Shown piece by piece: positions 26,382 through 34,868 of a DNA stretch of 60,158 bases. The stretch is from the NCBI GenBank assembly GCA_002439755.1, contig DJPH01000009.1, positions 1 through 60,158 on the forward strand, in the 5' to 3' direction. Source of the DNA: Prevotellaceae bacterium UBA6417. GTDB taxonomy: Bacteria > Bacteroidota > Bacteroidia > Bacteroidales > Bacteroidaceae. The notes under the pieces are model-generated. The model saw nothing but the letters and a program-made list of their open reading frames with translations. It had not been told where the DNA came from and ran no database searches. The first letter of the stretch is position 1; every line of letters begins with the position of its first letter. The position numbers and the translations under genes were made by a program.

Positions 26382-28874
26382 TTATTTAAGCAAGATGGCA
26401 ATAATTGAAGCCAATGAAGCCGTCATTGTTCCAAGACTGACTATTTCGCCCAACGACATCTTGTTTTTCTTACGCTTGGAAGGAATCACGATATCACAAC
26501 CCGGCTGAATGTCGTTCGCTGACTTTACTTGCGTTACCGTACCATTCATATTAATGGCAAAGATATGATTTGTTTTCGCATTCATTCCATATCCGCCGGC
26601 TTTGTTGACATAATACGATAGCTTGGCACCTTTTTTATAGGCAACCGTAGTAGGATACATCACCTCACCATTCAGTGTCACAGTATTGTTGTATTGCGGC
26701 ACGATAATGCGATCTCCTTCTTTCAATACCAAATCCCATTCGTCATTGCCGGGATGAGTGAGAGCCATATCCAAATTGATGCCAACGGGGCGCGTATCGC
26801 TCAATCCCAGCTTCTTTACGTCTATCGAATCGCTGCCGGAAACTATCTTCATCAAGGATTGCTGCTTGATTTTTTCCTCAGGCGTAAGCTTCCGCTCCAG
26901 ACGCGCGCCTTTTGCATACGCTTCGGGTGTAAGGCCACCGCATTTCTTTATTACATCGCTCAAGCGTTCGCCTTTACGGCTCAGAGCATATTCACCAGAG
27001 AAGGCCACTTCACCTTCTATTTGCACATGCTGCTGCTCTATATAGCTTGGACTTTTTCTTACATACACCTCGTCAAACGGTTGAAGCACAAAGCCTGAAT
27101 CTCCGTCTACCACAAGACCGTCTTTTAAGGCGAATGTATATGTTTTCGCTATTGTCTCCGATGTATTGACAGTCTTGTTGTCGCGTATTCTGCGCGACAC
27201 ATCGACTTTCACGAGCGAAGCCGCTTCTTTTAGACCGCCGGCTTGTATAATCAGATCCTCGATCGTGGTATTTTCAGAATAGTCATAAATTCCGGGATAT
27301 ACCACCTCTCCGTAAACAGACATTGTCTGTTCATTATATGAATCGGCTTTGCTGAGTATATATATGACATCTTCATTCCGGAGAGGGATATCCGCAACCT
27401 TGTTTTCCAACAATTCTTTCAAATTAAAGGATATGGTTGTAAGTGATTTGTCTTCTTTCTTGCGATGAAGCACAACGCGTTCTGCAAAAGCCTCGGGCTG
27501 TAGGCCTCCTGCCTTATTGATCAGGTCGCGTACGGTGCGGATTTCTTTTCCTATCTCATACATTCCGGCGCGATGGATTGCGCCTTTTACAACTACCATA
27601 TTGTCGAATTTTTTCAAGGTAGAATCCACCGACACAGAGTCTCCGTCAAAAATTTTAAAGTTTTTCCGTTCAAACTCATCGATTGTAAACATAGAATAGC
27701 TCTCGCCATTTTTGCGGATAAGCCTTACTGTTTTTTTGTATGCGTCGCCGGAAAATCCGCCGGCATAATTCAATAAGGTTTCTACGCTTTCCGTCTTTTT
27801 CATTTCGTAATACATCGGCCGTTTCACCTTACCTGTTATGTTGACAAGGCAGTCGTATGTACCGACAATGATTACGTCGTTGTCTGCAAGTTTTATGTTT
27901 CCTTTCAGTTGTCCGTTAAGGATATAGTCATATATATCTACCGTTGACAGCAGCTTGTTGTTTCTGAATACTCGTATGTTTCTCAGAGTTCCTTCCTCTG
28001 TAACTCCGCCGGCCATATAGAGGGCATGAAATACGGTCGAGAATGCTGACAGGGTATAGGTGCCCGGAACGTTGACTGCACCCATTACTTGCACGGAGAT
28101 GGTTTTTGTTTGTCCTACGGTGAGCCTTACTTTCGATCCTCCGAATTTTTGCCCTAAGGTGGCGCGTACACGTGCCGTGGCTTGTGCTACGGTTAATCCG
28201 GATACTGTTACGGGTCCGAAGTTTTCTATGTCTATCGTTCCTTCGGGTGAGACTGCGGTCGAAATTGATTTTTGCGAAGCGCCATAGATATCTATGAAGA
28301 CATTATCGCCGGGTCCCAGTGTGTAGTTTGCCGGGGTTGCGATGTTCATACTGCTTTCGAAGGTCAGTTTTTTATTGTTGAAGATGTCATGTCCGAAGAT
28401 TTTCTTTTTTTCTGTCCGCTCAAGGTCTTCGTCCTGGTATATCATCAGTGAATCGGGGAACATGAAGTCCAATGAATTGGTATAGTCTCTCAATTGCCGC
28501 CGTTCGTATTCGCTGTATTCTTCTTCCGAGAAGTCTGACTTTTCGTATTTTCTTTTTCTCAGTTTCTGGGCTTTTTCTTGTTTTTTGTCTCCGTTGTTGA
28601 CTCTATTGCGGCTTTGCCCGGTTATATTTTTCGAGTCGAGGAGTTCCGAGCCGGCTTCTTTCTGGTATTTGTCGCGTACGCGCCTTATCTGTTCTATTTT
28701 GACTCCGCTTTGCACCAGTTTCACGGCTATTTGCTGCGGTGATGTCCCTTTCTTTTTTTCTTTCATCATGAATTCATACACATCGGCATCCGACATGCCG
28801 GTTTGTGCATAGGAGGGCAGTGCCGCCATCATAAATGACAGCAGCATATATATAAGGAGACAGTTTTTTCGCAT
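26382..28874 (-). CDS. Wza-like polysaccharide export protein with multiple SLBB domains
   Basis: An 830-residue outer-membrane export protein of the large Bacteroidetes type. A signal peptide (LLSFMMAALPSYAQ) is followed by a Lys-rich helical region (about 15-150), the Poly_export domain (about 180-260, YTLGPGDNVFIDIYG), then about six SLBB-like beta-grasp repeats with recurring VXGEVXXPGXY segments, and a short C-terminal hydrophobic helix. The start MRKNCLLIYML is chosen for the signal peptide; the open frame extends 16 residues further upstream. There is no lipobox, unlike E. coli Wza. Confidence 0.93.
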   Translation of the reverse strand: MRKNCLLIYMLLSFMMAALPSYAQTGMSDADVYEFMMKEKKKGTSPQQIAVKLVQSGVKIEQIRRVRDKYQKEAGSELLDSKNITGQSRNRVNNGDKKQEKAQKLRKRKYEKSDFSEEEYSEYERRQLRDYTNSLDFMFPDSLMIYQDEDLERTEKKKIFGHDIFNNKKLTFESSMNIATPANYTLGPGDNVFIDIYGASQKSISTAVSPEGTIDIENFGPVTVSGLTVAQATARVRATLGQKFGGSKVRLTVGQTKTISVQVMGAVNVPGTYTLSAFSTVFHALYMAGGVTEEGTLRNIRVFRNNKLLSTVDIYDYILNGQLKGNIKLADNDVIIVGTYDCLVNITGKVKRPMYYEMKKTESVETLLNYAGGFSGDAYKKTVRLIRKNGESYSMFTIDEFERKNFKIFDGDSVSVDSTLKKFDNMVVVKGAIHRAGMYEIGKEIRTVRDLINKAGGLQPEAFAERVVLHRKKEDKSLTTISFNLKELLENKVADIPLRNEDVIYILSKADSYNEQTMSVYGEVVYPGIYDYSENTTIEDLIIQAGGLKEAASLVKVDVSRRIRDNKTVNTSETIAKTYTFALKDGLVVDGDSGFVLQPFDEVYVRKSPSYIEQQHVQIEGEVAFSGEYALSRKGERLSDVIKKCGGLTPEAYAKGARLERKLTPEEKIKQQSLMKIVSGSDSIDVKKLGLSDTRPVGINLDMALTHPGNDEWDLVLKEGDRIIVPQYNNTVTLNGEVMYPTTVAYKKGAKLSYYVNKAGGYGMNAKTNHIFAINMNGTVTQVKSANDIQPGCDIVIPSKRKKNKMSLGEIVSLGTMTASLASIIAILLK

Positions 28875-28881
28875 GTTTGTT

Positions 28882-29553
28882 TTAGAATTTCTTTCCAAAA
28901 AGGATGGACGTGGCCGTTTCAAGGATGATCTTGAAATCCATTGTCAGGTTTCTATTCTCCAGGTAGTACAAGTCGCGATCGAGTCTTTTCAGCATTTTTT
29001 CCATTGTGTCGGTATAACCATTGTGCAAGGTGGCTTCCGATGTCACACCGGGGCGTAACTCGTACAGATATTGGTATCTTGAATCGTATTTCATTATTTT
29101 GTCGATAAAGTATTTGCGTTCCGGTCTTGGTCCCACCATGGTCATGTCGCCAATCAGGACGTTCCACAATTGCGGCAGTTCGTCGAGATGGTGTTCGCGC
29201 AGTATTTTCCCTATCGGTGTCAGGCGCGAATCTTTTGCCGTTGCCAGTTGCGGGCCGTCGGGCTCGGCTTGCTCTTCCATCGTCCTGAACTTATATATAG
29301 TGAATGGCTTTCCTTTATAGCCTATCCGTTCCTGCGAGAAAATGACGTGCCCCCCTTCTTGGATTTTCAACATCAGATATACGATGAGGAATACGGGCGA
29401 AAGCAATATCAGCCCCATGAGGGCGAAAACGACATCACATGTTCGTTTGACAAAGCGTTGCCAGGGTTTCATGGCGTCCAACTTCGCCTCTACATTTTCG
29501 GTTTTATTGAATATCGTTCTGTATACGTCTCTATATAACATTGTCTTCTTCAA
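28882..29553 (-). CDS. Initiating sugar transferase (undecaprenyl-phosphate)
   Basis: This 223-residue protein is of the WbaP/WcaJ C-terminal type. One membrane helix (VFALMGLILLSPVFLIVYL, about 41-59) precedes the catalytic domain with QERIGYKGKPFTIYKFRTM, DELPQLWNVLIGDMTMVGPRPE and the PGVTS segment. It moves a sugar-1-phosphate to undecaprenyl phosphate, starting each repeat unit. It lacks the extra TM bundle of full-length WcaJ. It is the first gene of the operon, 44 bases downstream of a -7 element. Confidence 0.93.
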   Translation of the reverse strand: MKKTMLYRDVYRTIFNKTENVEAKLDAMKPWQRFVKRTCDVVFALMGLILLSPVFLIVYLMLKIQEGGHVIFSQERIGYKGKPFTIYKFRTMEEQAEPDGPQLATAKDSRLTPIGKILREHHLDELPQLWNVLIGDMTMVGPRPERKYFIDKIMKYDSRYQYLYELRPGVTSEATLHNGYTDTMEKMLKRLDRDLYYLENRNLTMDFKIILETATSILFGKKF

Positions 29554-29596
29554 TTTTTGTGTACACTATAATAACCGCATTTCGGCTTAATTATTG

Positions 29597-29604
29597 CAAA
29601 GGTA
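29597..29604 (-). promoter_or_regulatory. Exopolysaccharide operon promoter (-7 element)
   Basis: CAAAGGTA reads TACCTTTG on the - strand, giving a leader of about 38 nt before the first gene of the five-gene exopolysaccharide operon. Confidence 0.7.
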
Positions 29605-29730
29605 GCATTATTTTTTTGCCTGTTTGTCTTTTTCGACAATGAATGCGTCTGTTTCTGCCATGTTCCGGCTATTTTTCTCCTCTTTGTAATTTCCGAAGTC
29701 AATTATTATATGTATATCGTTTTTTCTCCG

Positions 29731-29738
29731 TACTTTTG
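29731..29738 (+). promoter_or_regulatory. tmRNA promoter (-7 element)
   Basis: TACTTTTG, a TAnnTTTG match, lies 13 bases before the mature tmRNA 5' end. Confidence 0.65.
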
Positions 29739-29751
29739 CCTTAAAATTTTC

Positions 29752-30153
29752 GGGCTAGACTGGATTTGACAGCAGGCCGGACGGACATGTAAGCATGCAG
29801 TGCTTTGATTGTTGGCACTTTAATCCTAACCTTCAAAATTTTATCTGGCGAAAATAAGTTCGCTCTCGCTGCATAGTCGAAGCACAGTAGACTGAGCTTA
29901 ATCTCCGCACAAGGTGCAGAGACGAGACATCACACAATGGCTGTTGTTCCGAAGCTTATTGGGTTTGTGGTGTAGTAAAATCGGAAATAGCCTGTACCGG
30001 CCTCGCGGTTAGGGCGAAATTTTTAGAGGATATGTCGCAGGCACAAGTGGCCTCATCCTTTCCCTGCGGCAGACAACCGATGACGAGGACAAGCATGTAG
30101 AAAGCATCTCTATCCCTTGTTTGGACGGGAGTTCGATTCTCCCCTAGTCCACC
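29752..30153 (+). ncRNA. ssrA: Transfer-messenger RNA (tmRNA)
   Basis: About 400 nt. The 5' end GGGCTAGACTGGATTTGACA pairs with the 3' end (CTAGTCC at 30144-30150) to form a tRNA-Ala-like acceptor stem, including the G3-U70 pair that alanyl-tRNA synthetase needs; the T arm (GGAGTTCGATTCTCC) precedes it. The reading frame at 29847-29876 encodes the tag GENKFALAA and a TAG stop, giving A-GENKFALAA on rescued proteins. It frees stalled ribosomes with SmpB. The 3' end is ACCC, so CCA is not fully encoded and must be added after processing. Confidence 0.95.
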
Positions 30154-30162
30154 CACCGCAGC

Positions 30163-30196
30163 GCCGCTCCTTTTGAAAGGGAGCGGCACTGTTTTT
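30163..30196 (+). terminator. tmRNA terminator
   Basis: GCCGCTCC pairs with GGAGCGGC, extended by TTT/AAA, and is followed by a T-run (CACTGTTTTT), starting 10 bases after the tmRNA 3' end. Confidence 0.85.
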
Positions 30197-30220
30197 CAGT
30201 TTCCCACTGCTGCGCACAAC

Positions 30221-30249
30221 CAAAAATCGCCAAGGTAAAACCTTGGCGA
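30221..30249 (-). terminator. tRNA-Val terminator
   Basis: A perfect 10-bp stem (TCGCCAAGGT/ACCTTGGCGA, 3-base loop) is followed on the - strand by a TTTTT run, 28 bases past the tRNA-Val 3' end. It sits tail to tail with the tmRNA terminator. Confidence 0.8.
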
Positions 30250-30277
30250 CAAACTTGTAAAACTTTAAGATTATCCG

Positions 30278-30352
30278 TGGGCGTTGACGGATTCGAACCG
30301 CCGACCCTCTGCTTGTAAGGCAGATGCTCTAAACCAGCTGAGCTAAACGCCC
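30278..30352 (-). tRNA. tRNA-Val (anticodon TAC)
   Basis: A 75-base cloverleaf on the - strand: acceptor GGGCGTT/AACGCCC, D arm GCTC/GAGC, anticodon stem TCTGC/GCAGA around loop CTTACAA (anticodon TAC, reading GTA/GTG), and T arm GGCGG/CCGTC around TTCGAAT. The discriminator is A and CCA is not encoded. Confidence 0.96.
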
Positions 30353-30373
30353 GAGGTTTCTTCAAAAGCGTTG

Positions 30374-30381
30374 CAAAGGTA
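30374..30381 (-). promoter_or_regulatory. tRNA-Val promoter (-7 element)
   Basis: CAAAGGTA reads TACCTTTG on the - strand, 21 bases upstream of the tRNA-Val 5' end. Confidence 0.7.
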
Positions 30382-30563
30382 CGACTATTTTTCATAACTC
30401 CAAATTTTTTCCTGCAAAAAAACGCGGCAATGCGTCTTTTTTCTTTTTCTTCGGGCGAAGAGCCGTCTTGCAGCCTGCTACAGACTCCTTGTAACTGCAG
30501 CTGTCTGCCGGCTTTTTGGAATGTATAATTCATTTTCTTTTTGCTTCCTGCCTTTATTTGCCG

Positions 30564-30571
30564 TAACTTTG
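30564..30571 (+). promoter_or_regulatory. Promoter (-7 element) of the GH43 gene
   Basis: TAACTTTG matches TAnnTTTG. It would start transcription near 30577 and so supports the ATG at 30601 over upstream starts in the same frame. Confidence 0.65.
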
Positions 30572-30600
30572 CCATGTCAAACCAAGAATACATTATTATT

Positions 30601-31587
30601 ATGAGATTATTTTCTGCCACATTGATATGTTTGGCCGCGCTTGCCGGCTGTACATCATCGCATCAAGCCTCTTCTTCGTCCGAAACAAGCGGTAACCCTA
30701 TCTTTCCGGGTTGGTATGCCGACCCTGAAGGGGCCGTTTTTGACCACCAGTACTGGATTTATCCCACTTGTTCGCTTCCATTCGACAAGCAAACCTACAT
30801 GGATGCTTTCTCCTCGCCCGACCTTGTACATTGGACCAAGCATCCTCGTGTGCTCGGCATTGAAAACATCAGCTGGCTGCGCAGTGCTTTGTGGGCTCCT
30901 GCAGTGATACATGCCAACAAAAAATACTATTTCTACTTTGGAGCCAACAATGTTCACGAGGGCGAAATCGGCGGAATCGGCGTTGCCGTGTCCGACAATC
31001 CGGCCGGTCCCTTTAAGGACGCTTTGGGCAAACCGCTCATCGGCAACATCGTTAACGGTGCACAGCCCATCGACCAGTTTGTCTTTAAGGATGACGATGG
31101 CGAGTATTATATGTATTACGGAGGCTGGGGACATTGCAACATGGTGCGCATGACGCCCGACCTGCTCGGCATCCGCCCGTTCAAGGACGGCACCACCTAT
31201 AAGGAAGTAACACCCGAAAACTACGTGGAAGGCCCTTTCATGCTCAAGCGCAAGGGCAAGTATTATTTCATGTGGTCGGAAGGCGGATGGACAGGCCCCA
31301 ACTATTTTGTGGCCTACGCCATCGCCGACAGCCCCTTCGGCCCGTTCAAACGCATCGGCCGCATCATCGAGCCCAATCTTGATATGGCCAACGGAGCAGG
31401 CCACCATTCTGTAATAAAAGGACGCGGCAAGGACGAATACTATATTGTCTATCACCGCCGCCCACACACCGAGACCGACGGCAACAGCCGCGAGGTGTGT
31501 ATCGAGCCCATGAAGTTTGACAAGGACGGTTACATCCTGCCCGTAAGAATCACGACAACAGGCGTCAAAGCCAGTCCTTTGAAATGA
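30601..31587 (+). CDS. Glycoside hydrolase family 43 lipoprotein
   Basis: This 328-residue five-bladed beta-propeller glycosidase has a signal peptide with lipobox LAGCTS, so it is probably lipid-anchored. The acidic trio of the family is visible: Asp in WYADPEGAVF (base), Asp in QPIDQFVF (pKa modulator) and Glu in YVEGPFML (acid). GH43 enzymes are mostly arabinofuranosidases or xylosidases acting on plant glycans. No SusC/SusD pair or other polysaccharide-utilisation genes are beside it, so the substrate is unclear. The start is set by the promoter and the signal peptide. Confidence 0.92.
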   Translation: MRLFSATLICLAALAGCTSSHQASSSSETSGNPIFPGWYADPEGAVFDHQYWIYPTCSLPFDKQTYMDAFSSPDLVHWTKHPRVLGIENISWLRSALWAPAVIHANKKYYFYFGANNVHEGEIGGIGVAVSDNPAGPFKDALGKPLIGNIVNGAQPIDQFVFKDDDGEYYMYYGGWGHCNMVRMTPDLLGIRPFKDGTTYKEVTPENYVEGPFMLKRKGKYYFMWSEGGWTGPNYFVAYAIADSPFGPFKRIGRIIEPNLDMANGAGHHSVIKGRGKDEYYIVYHRRPHTETDGNSREVCIEPMKFDKDGYILPVRITTTGVKASPLK

Positions 31588-31603
31588 GTGTACACACGCA
31601 ACC

Positions 31604-31643
31604 GATTTGCTCCCTTTGTTCTTAAAAGCAAAGGGAGCAAATC
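31604..31643. repeat. 15-bp inverted repeat / hairpin after the GH43 gene
   Basis: GATTTGCTCCCTTTG (31604-31618) and CAAAGGGAGCAAATC (31629-31643) are perfectly complementary around a 10-base loop. It starts 17 bases past the GH43 stop and probably terminates or stabilises that transcript. Another direct copy of AAAGGGAGCAAAT lies at 31651-31663 and a shorter one, AGCAAATC, near 31678, about 21 bases apart; see findings. Confidence 0.8.
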
Positions 31644-31754
31644 AAAAACAAAAGGGAGCAAATTCCGTCTCGGACGCAGCAAATCGGAAGACAGCCGCAC
31701 CTACACTCGCGAAAATAATAATAGCCGGCAATGTCTTTCGTCATAAAAAACCAC

Positions 31755-31762
31755 TAAATTTG
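31755..31762 (+). promoter_or_regulatory. ftsK operon promoter (-7 element)
   Basis: TAAATTTG matches TAnnTTTG and lies 20 bases upstream of the ftsK ATG. Confidence 0.7.
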
Positions 31763-31782
31763 CAGTTGATACAACAAAGTTC

Positions 31783-34209
31783 ATGGCAAAAAAACAACCA
31801 AAAGCATCACCGTTCAAAAGGTTAACAGACATATTCCGAATCAGAGAAGAACTGAAAGGCGAAACACTGCATTTTCTTCTCGGGCTGTGCCTCTTATTGG
31901 TATCTGTTTTCATGATAATGGCCTTCACGTCCTATATGCTGACCGGTTCAAAGGACCAAAGTATCCTCGAAGCTGCAGCCTTGGGAAAACCTTTGCAGGG
32001 AAGCCCCGACATAGAGAATGCCACGGGCTTTTGGGGTGCAAGAATGGCCTACTTTTTCCTAAACAACTGCTTCGGAATAGCCTCCTATTTCATTCCGCTG
32101 TTTCTCATATTCGCATCCATGAAGCTGATGCGCACATACCGGGTGCATCTGTGGCGCAAGTTTCTGAACTACGCATTCCTCATGATATGGATGTCAGTGG
32201 CACTTGCCTTTTTCGTTCCCGACAGCCTGCTCGAAAATCTGTCGTTTGCCCCCGGCGGCAACCACGGCAGGCATATTTGCGACAGCATCACACTCCAAAT
32301 AGGCAAACCCGGCCTGTTCATCCTGATTCTTGCCACGGCAGTATGCTACCTTATCTACCTGAGCAAACGCACCATCATCTTTATCCGGAAGCTGATGCAT
32401 CCGCAAGATTTCATTGCCAGATCAAAGTGGAAAAGCAAACCTGCTCCAACCCCTGAAAACACACCCGAACCGGCCCGGCACGAATTTACGGATCAGCAGC
32501 CCGTTGAAATCGACCTGACCGACGATGCCCATACCGAACCGGCAGCACCTGACGAAGCAGCCAACCGGTCCCGACAGCCCCGAAAAGCTTTGGCAGACAC
32601 TGAGGACGAGCGGCAGGAAGAGCCATCGTTTACAATTGACAGCCCCAAAGCCGAAGCACCGGCCGAAAGCAAAATGCCCAGTGAAGACTACGACCCCAAA
32701 CTTGACCTGGAGCTTTACAAATATCCCACCCTCGGGCTGCTCAAAAAATATGACGAGCCGCACAATGCCGTCGATATGGCCGAACAGACCGAAAACAAGA
32801 ACCGCATCATCACCATCCTTCACAATTTCGGCGTAGAGATTTCAAGCATCAAAGCCACCGTAGGCCCCACCATCACACTCTACGAAATAACACCGGCACA
32901 GGGAGTGCGCATCGCCAAAATCAAGAACCTCGAAGACGACATCGCACTGAGTCTGAGCGCACTCGGAATACGCATCATCGCTCCCATACCCGGCAAAGGC
33001 ACCATAGGCATCGAAGTGCCCAACAAAAAGCCCAACATCGTATCCATCGAAAGCATTCTGAACAGCAAGAAGTTTCAGGAAAACGACTTCGAACTCCCCA
33101 TAGCACTCGGAAAGACCATCACCAACGAAGTATACATGGTCGACCTGGCCAAAATGCCGCATCTGCTCGTGGCTGGTGCCACAGGACAGGGAAAATCGGT
33201 GGGACTGAATGCCATTATCACCTCACTGCTCTACAAAAAGCATCCTTCCGAGCTCAAGATGGTGCTTGTCGACCCCAAAAAAGTCGAATTCAGCGTCTAT
33301 GCCCCGCTGGCCAACTATTTCCTTGCGAAAGTTCCCGACGAAAACAGCGATCCCATCGTTACAGACGTGACAAAAGTGGTTCGCACACTCAAAAGCCTGT
33401 GCCAGGAGATGGACGACCGTTATCTGCTGCTCAAAAAAGCCGGATGCAGGAACATCAAGGAATACAACGCCAAGTTCAAGGCACGCCAGCTGAACCCCGA
33501 GAAAGGCCATCGCTTCCTGCCCTACTTCGTTATCATCATCGACGAATTCGGTGACCTCATCATGACAGCAGGAAAGGAAGTCGAACTGCCCATCGCCCGC
33601 ATAGCCCAGCTGGCACGCGCCGTAGGAATGCACATGGTCATTGCCACACAGCGCCCTACCACCAACATCATCACGGGAACCATCAAAGCCAATTTCCCGG
33701 CGCGCATGGCCTTCAAAGTAACTTCGCAAATAGACTCGCGCACCATTCTGGACCAACCGGGAGCCAACCAACTGATAGGAAAAGGCGACATGCTGATATT
33801 GGCCGGCTCGTCCCTGCCGGTACGCGTGCAGTGCGCCTTTATCGACACGCCCGAAGTAGAACGCGTCAACGAATTCATATCAAAGCAACAAGGCTATCCC
33901 GGACCCTATGAGCTGCCCGAAATAGCCATGGACGACAACGGTTCGGCAGGCAGCCGCGGAGATATCGACGACAACGAAAAACTCGACCCCCTCATCGAGG
34001 AAGCAGCACGCCTGATTGTCATCCATCAGCAAGGTTCAACATCACTCATACAGCGCAAGTTTGCCATCGGATACAACCGCGCAGGCCGTCTGATGGACCA
34101 GCTCGAGAGAATGGGCATAGTGGGACCTGTCAACGGCAGCAAACCGCGCGATGTATTATGCAACGACGAGAACGACCTGCAAGCCAAACTAAGCAACTAT
34201 AAATCCTAA
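31783..34209 (+). CDS. ftsK: DNA translocase FtsK/SpoIIIE
   Basis: This 808-residue protein has four or so N-terminal TM helices (about 20-200), a charged linker (about 205-310), the motor domain with Walker A GATGQGKS (465-472) and Walker B VIIIDEFGD (Asp587), and a C-terminal winged-helix gamma domain (about 735-800) that reads KOPS-like sites. It pumps chromosome DNA through the septum and activates XerCD dimer resolution. It heads ftsK-lolA-trxB-ptp, all within 15 bases of each other. Confidence 0.97.
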   Translation: MAKKQPKASPFKRLTDIFRIREELKGETLHFLLGLCLLLVSVFMIMAFTSYMLTGSKDQSILEAAALGKPLQGSPDIENATGFWGARMAYFFLNNCFGIASYFIPLFLIFASMKLMRTYRVHLWRKFLNYAFLMIWMSVALAFFVPDSLLENLSFAPGGNHGRHICDSITLQIGKPGLFILILATAVCYLIYLSKRTIIFIRKLMHPQDFIARSKWKSKPAPTPENTPEPARHEFTDQQPVEIDLTDDAHTEPAAPDEAANRSRQPRKALADTEDERQEEPSFTIDSPKAEAPAESKMPSEDYDPKLDLELYKYPTLGLLKKYDEPHNAVDMAEQTENKNRIITILHNFGVEISSIKATVGPTITLYEITPAQGVRIAKIKNLEDDIALSLSALGIRIIAPIPGKGTIGIEVPNKKPNIVSIESILNSKKFQENDFELPIALGKTITNEVYMVDLAKMPHLLVAGATGQGKSVGLNAIITSLLYKKHPSELKMVLVDPKKVEFSVYAPLANYFLAKVPDENSDPIVTDVTKVVRTLKSLCQEMDDRYLLLKKAGCRNIKEYNAKFKARQLNPEKGHRFLPYFVIIIDEFGDLIMTAGKEVELPIARIAQLARAVGMHMVIATQRPTTNIITGTIKANFPARMAFKVTSQIDSRTILDQPGANQLIGKGDMLILAGSSLPVRVQCAFIDTPEVERVNEFISKQQGYPGPYELPEIAMDDNGSAGSRGDIDDNEKLDPLIEEAARLIVIHQQGSTSLIQRKFAIGYNRAGRLMDQLERMGIVGPVNGSKPRDVLCNDENDLQAKLSNYKS

Positions 34210-34220
34210 ACAACTATACA

Positions 34221-34862
34221 ATGAAACAAGCACTTCCGTTCATACTGCTGCTATTCAGCTTCACGCTTGCAGCTTCGGCCAAAACCGACAAAAAAGCAAA
34301 AAACATTCTTGACAAAACCGCTGCAGCCCTGAAAAAGGCCGGCGACATAGAAACGCAATTCACTGCCACCAGCTTTAAAGGCGAAAAAGAAACAGGACGC
34401 ATGACAGGAAAACTCTACCTGCACAAAGAAGCATTCCATCTGGTTTCCGACAAAGTAATTTACTGGTACGACGGCAAAACCATGTGGAACTTTGTGAAAG
34501 AAAACAACGAAGTAAACATCAGCAATCCTCCGTTCTATGATCAACAAGCCATGAATCCCTACACCGTCATCAGCCTATACAGAAAAGGCTATGAATACGA
34601 CTACGGCGAAAGCACCCTGCGTGGAAAGTCATGCTATTGCATACACTTGCGTTCCATCGAAAAAACACAGAAAATCAAGGAAATGTATCTCGACATCGAC
34701 AAAACTACCTTTTATCCCGTCTGCATACGAATGCGCAGAGGCAACGACGGATGGACCCGCGTGAGCATACACGCATACAGGGACCACCAAAAATACAATG
34801 AAGACAAATTCCGTTTCAAAAAGGAAGAATATCCATCAGCAGAAATCATAGACCTGAGATAA
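34221..34862 (+). CDS. LolA-like outer-membrane lipoprotein carrier
   Basis: This 213-residue periplasmic protein has the signal peptide FILLLFSFTLAASA and the LolA fold signature (ETQFTATSFKGEKETGRMTGKLYL, in parts; DGKTMWNFV; EMYLDIDKTTFYPV). It would carry lipoproteins from the inner to the outer membrane. Downstream of ftsK is the usual place for lolA-like genes in Bacteroidetes and in many proteobacteria. The starting gap is 11 bases. Confidence 0.9.
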   Translation: MKQALPFILLLFSFTLAASAKTDKKAKNILDKTAAALKKAGDIETQFTATSFKGEKETGRMTGKLYLHKEAFHLVSDKVIYWYDGKTMWNFVKENNEVNISNPPFYDQQAMNPYTVISLYRKGYEYDYGESTLRGKSCYCIHLRSIEKTQKIKEMYLDIDKTTFYPVCIRMRRGNDGWTRVSIHAYRDHQKYNEDKFRFKKEEYPSAEIIDLR

Positions 34863-34868
34863 ACCATT

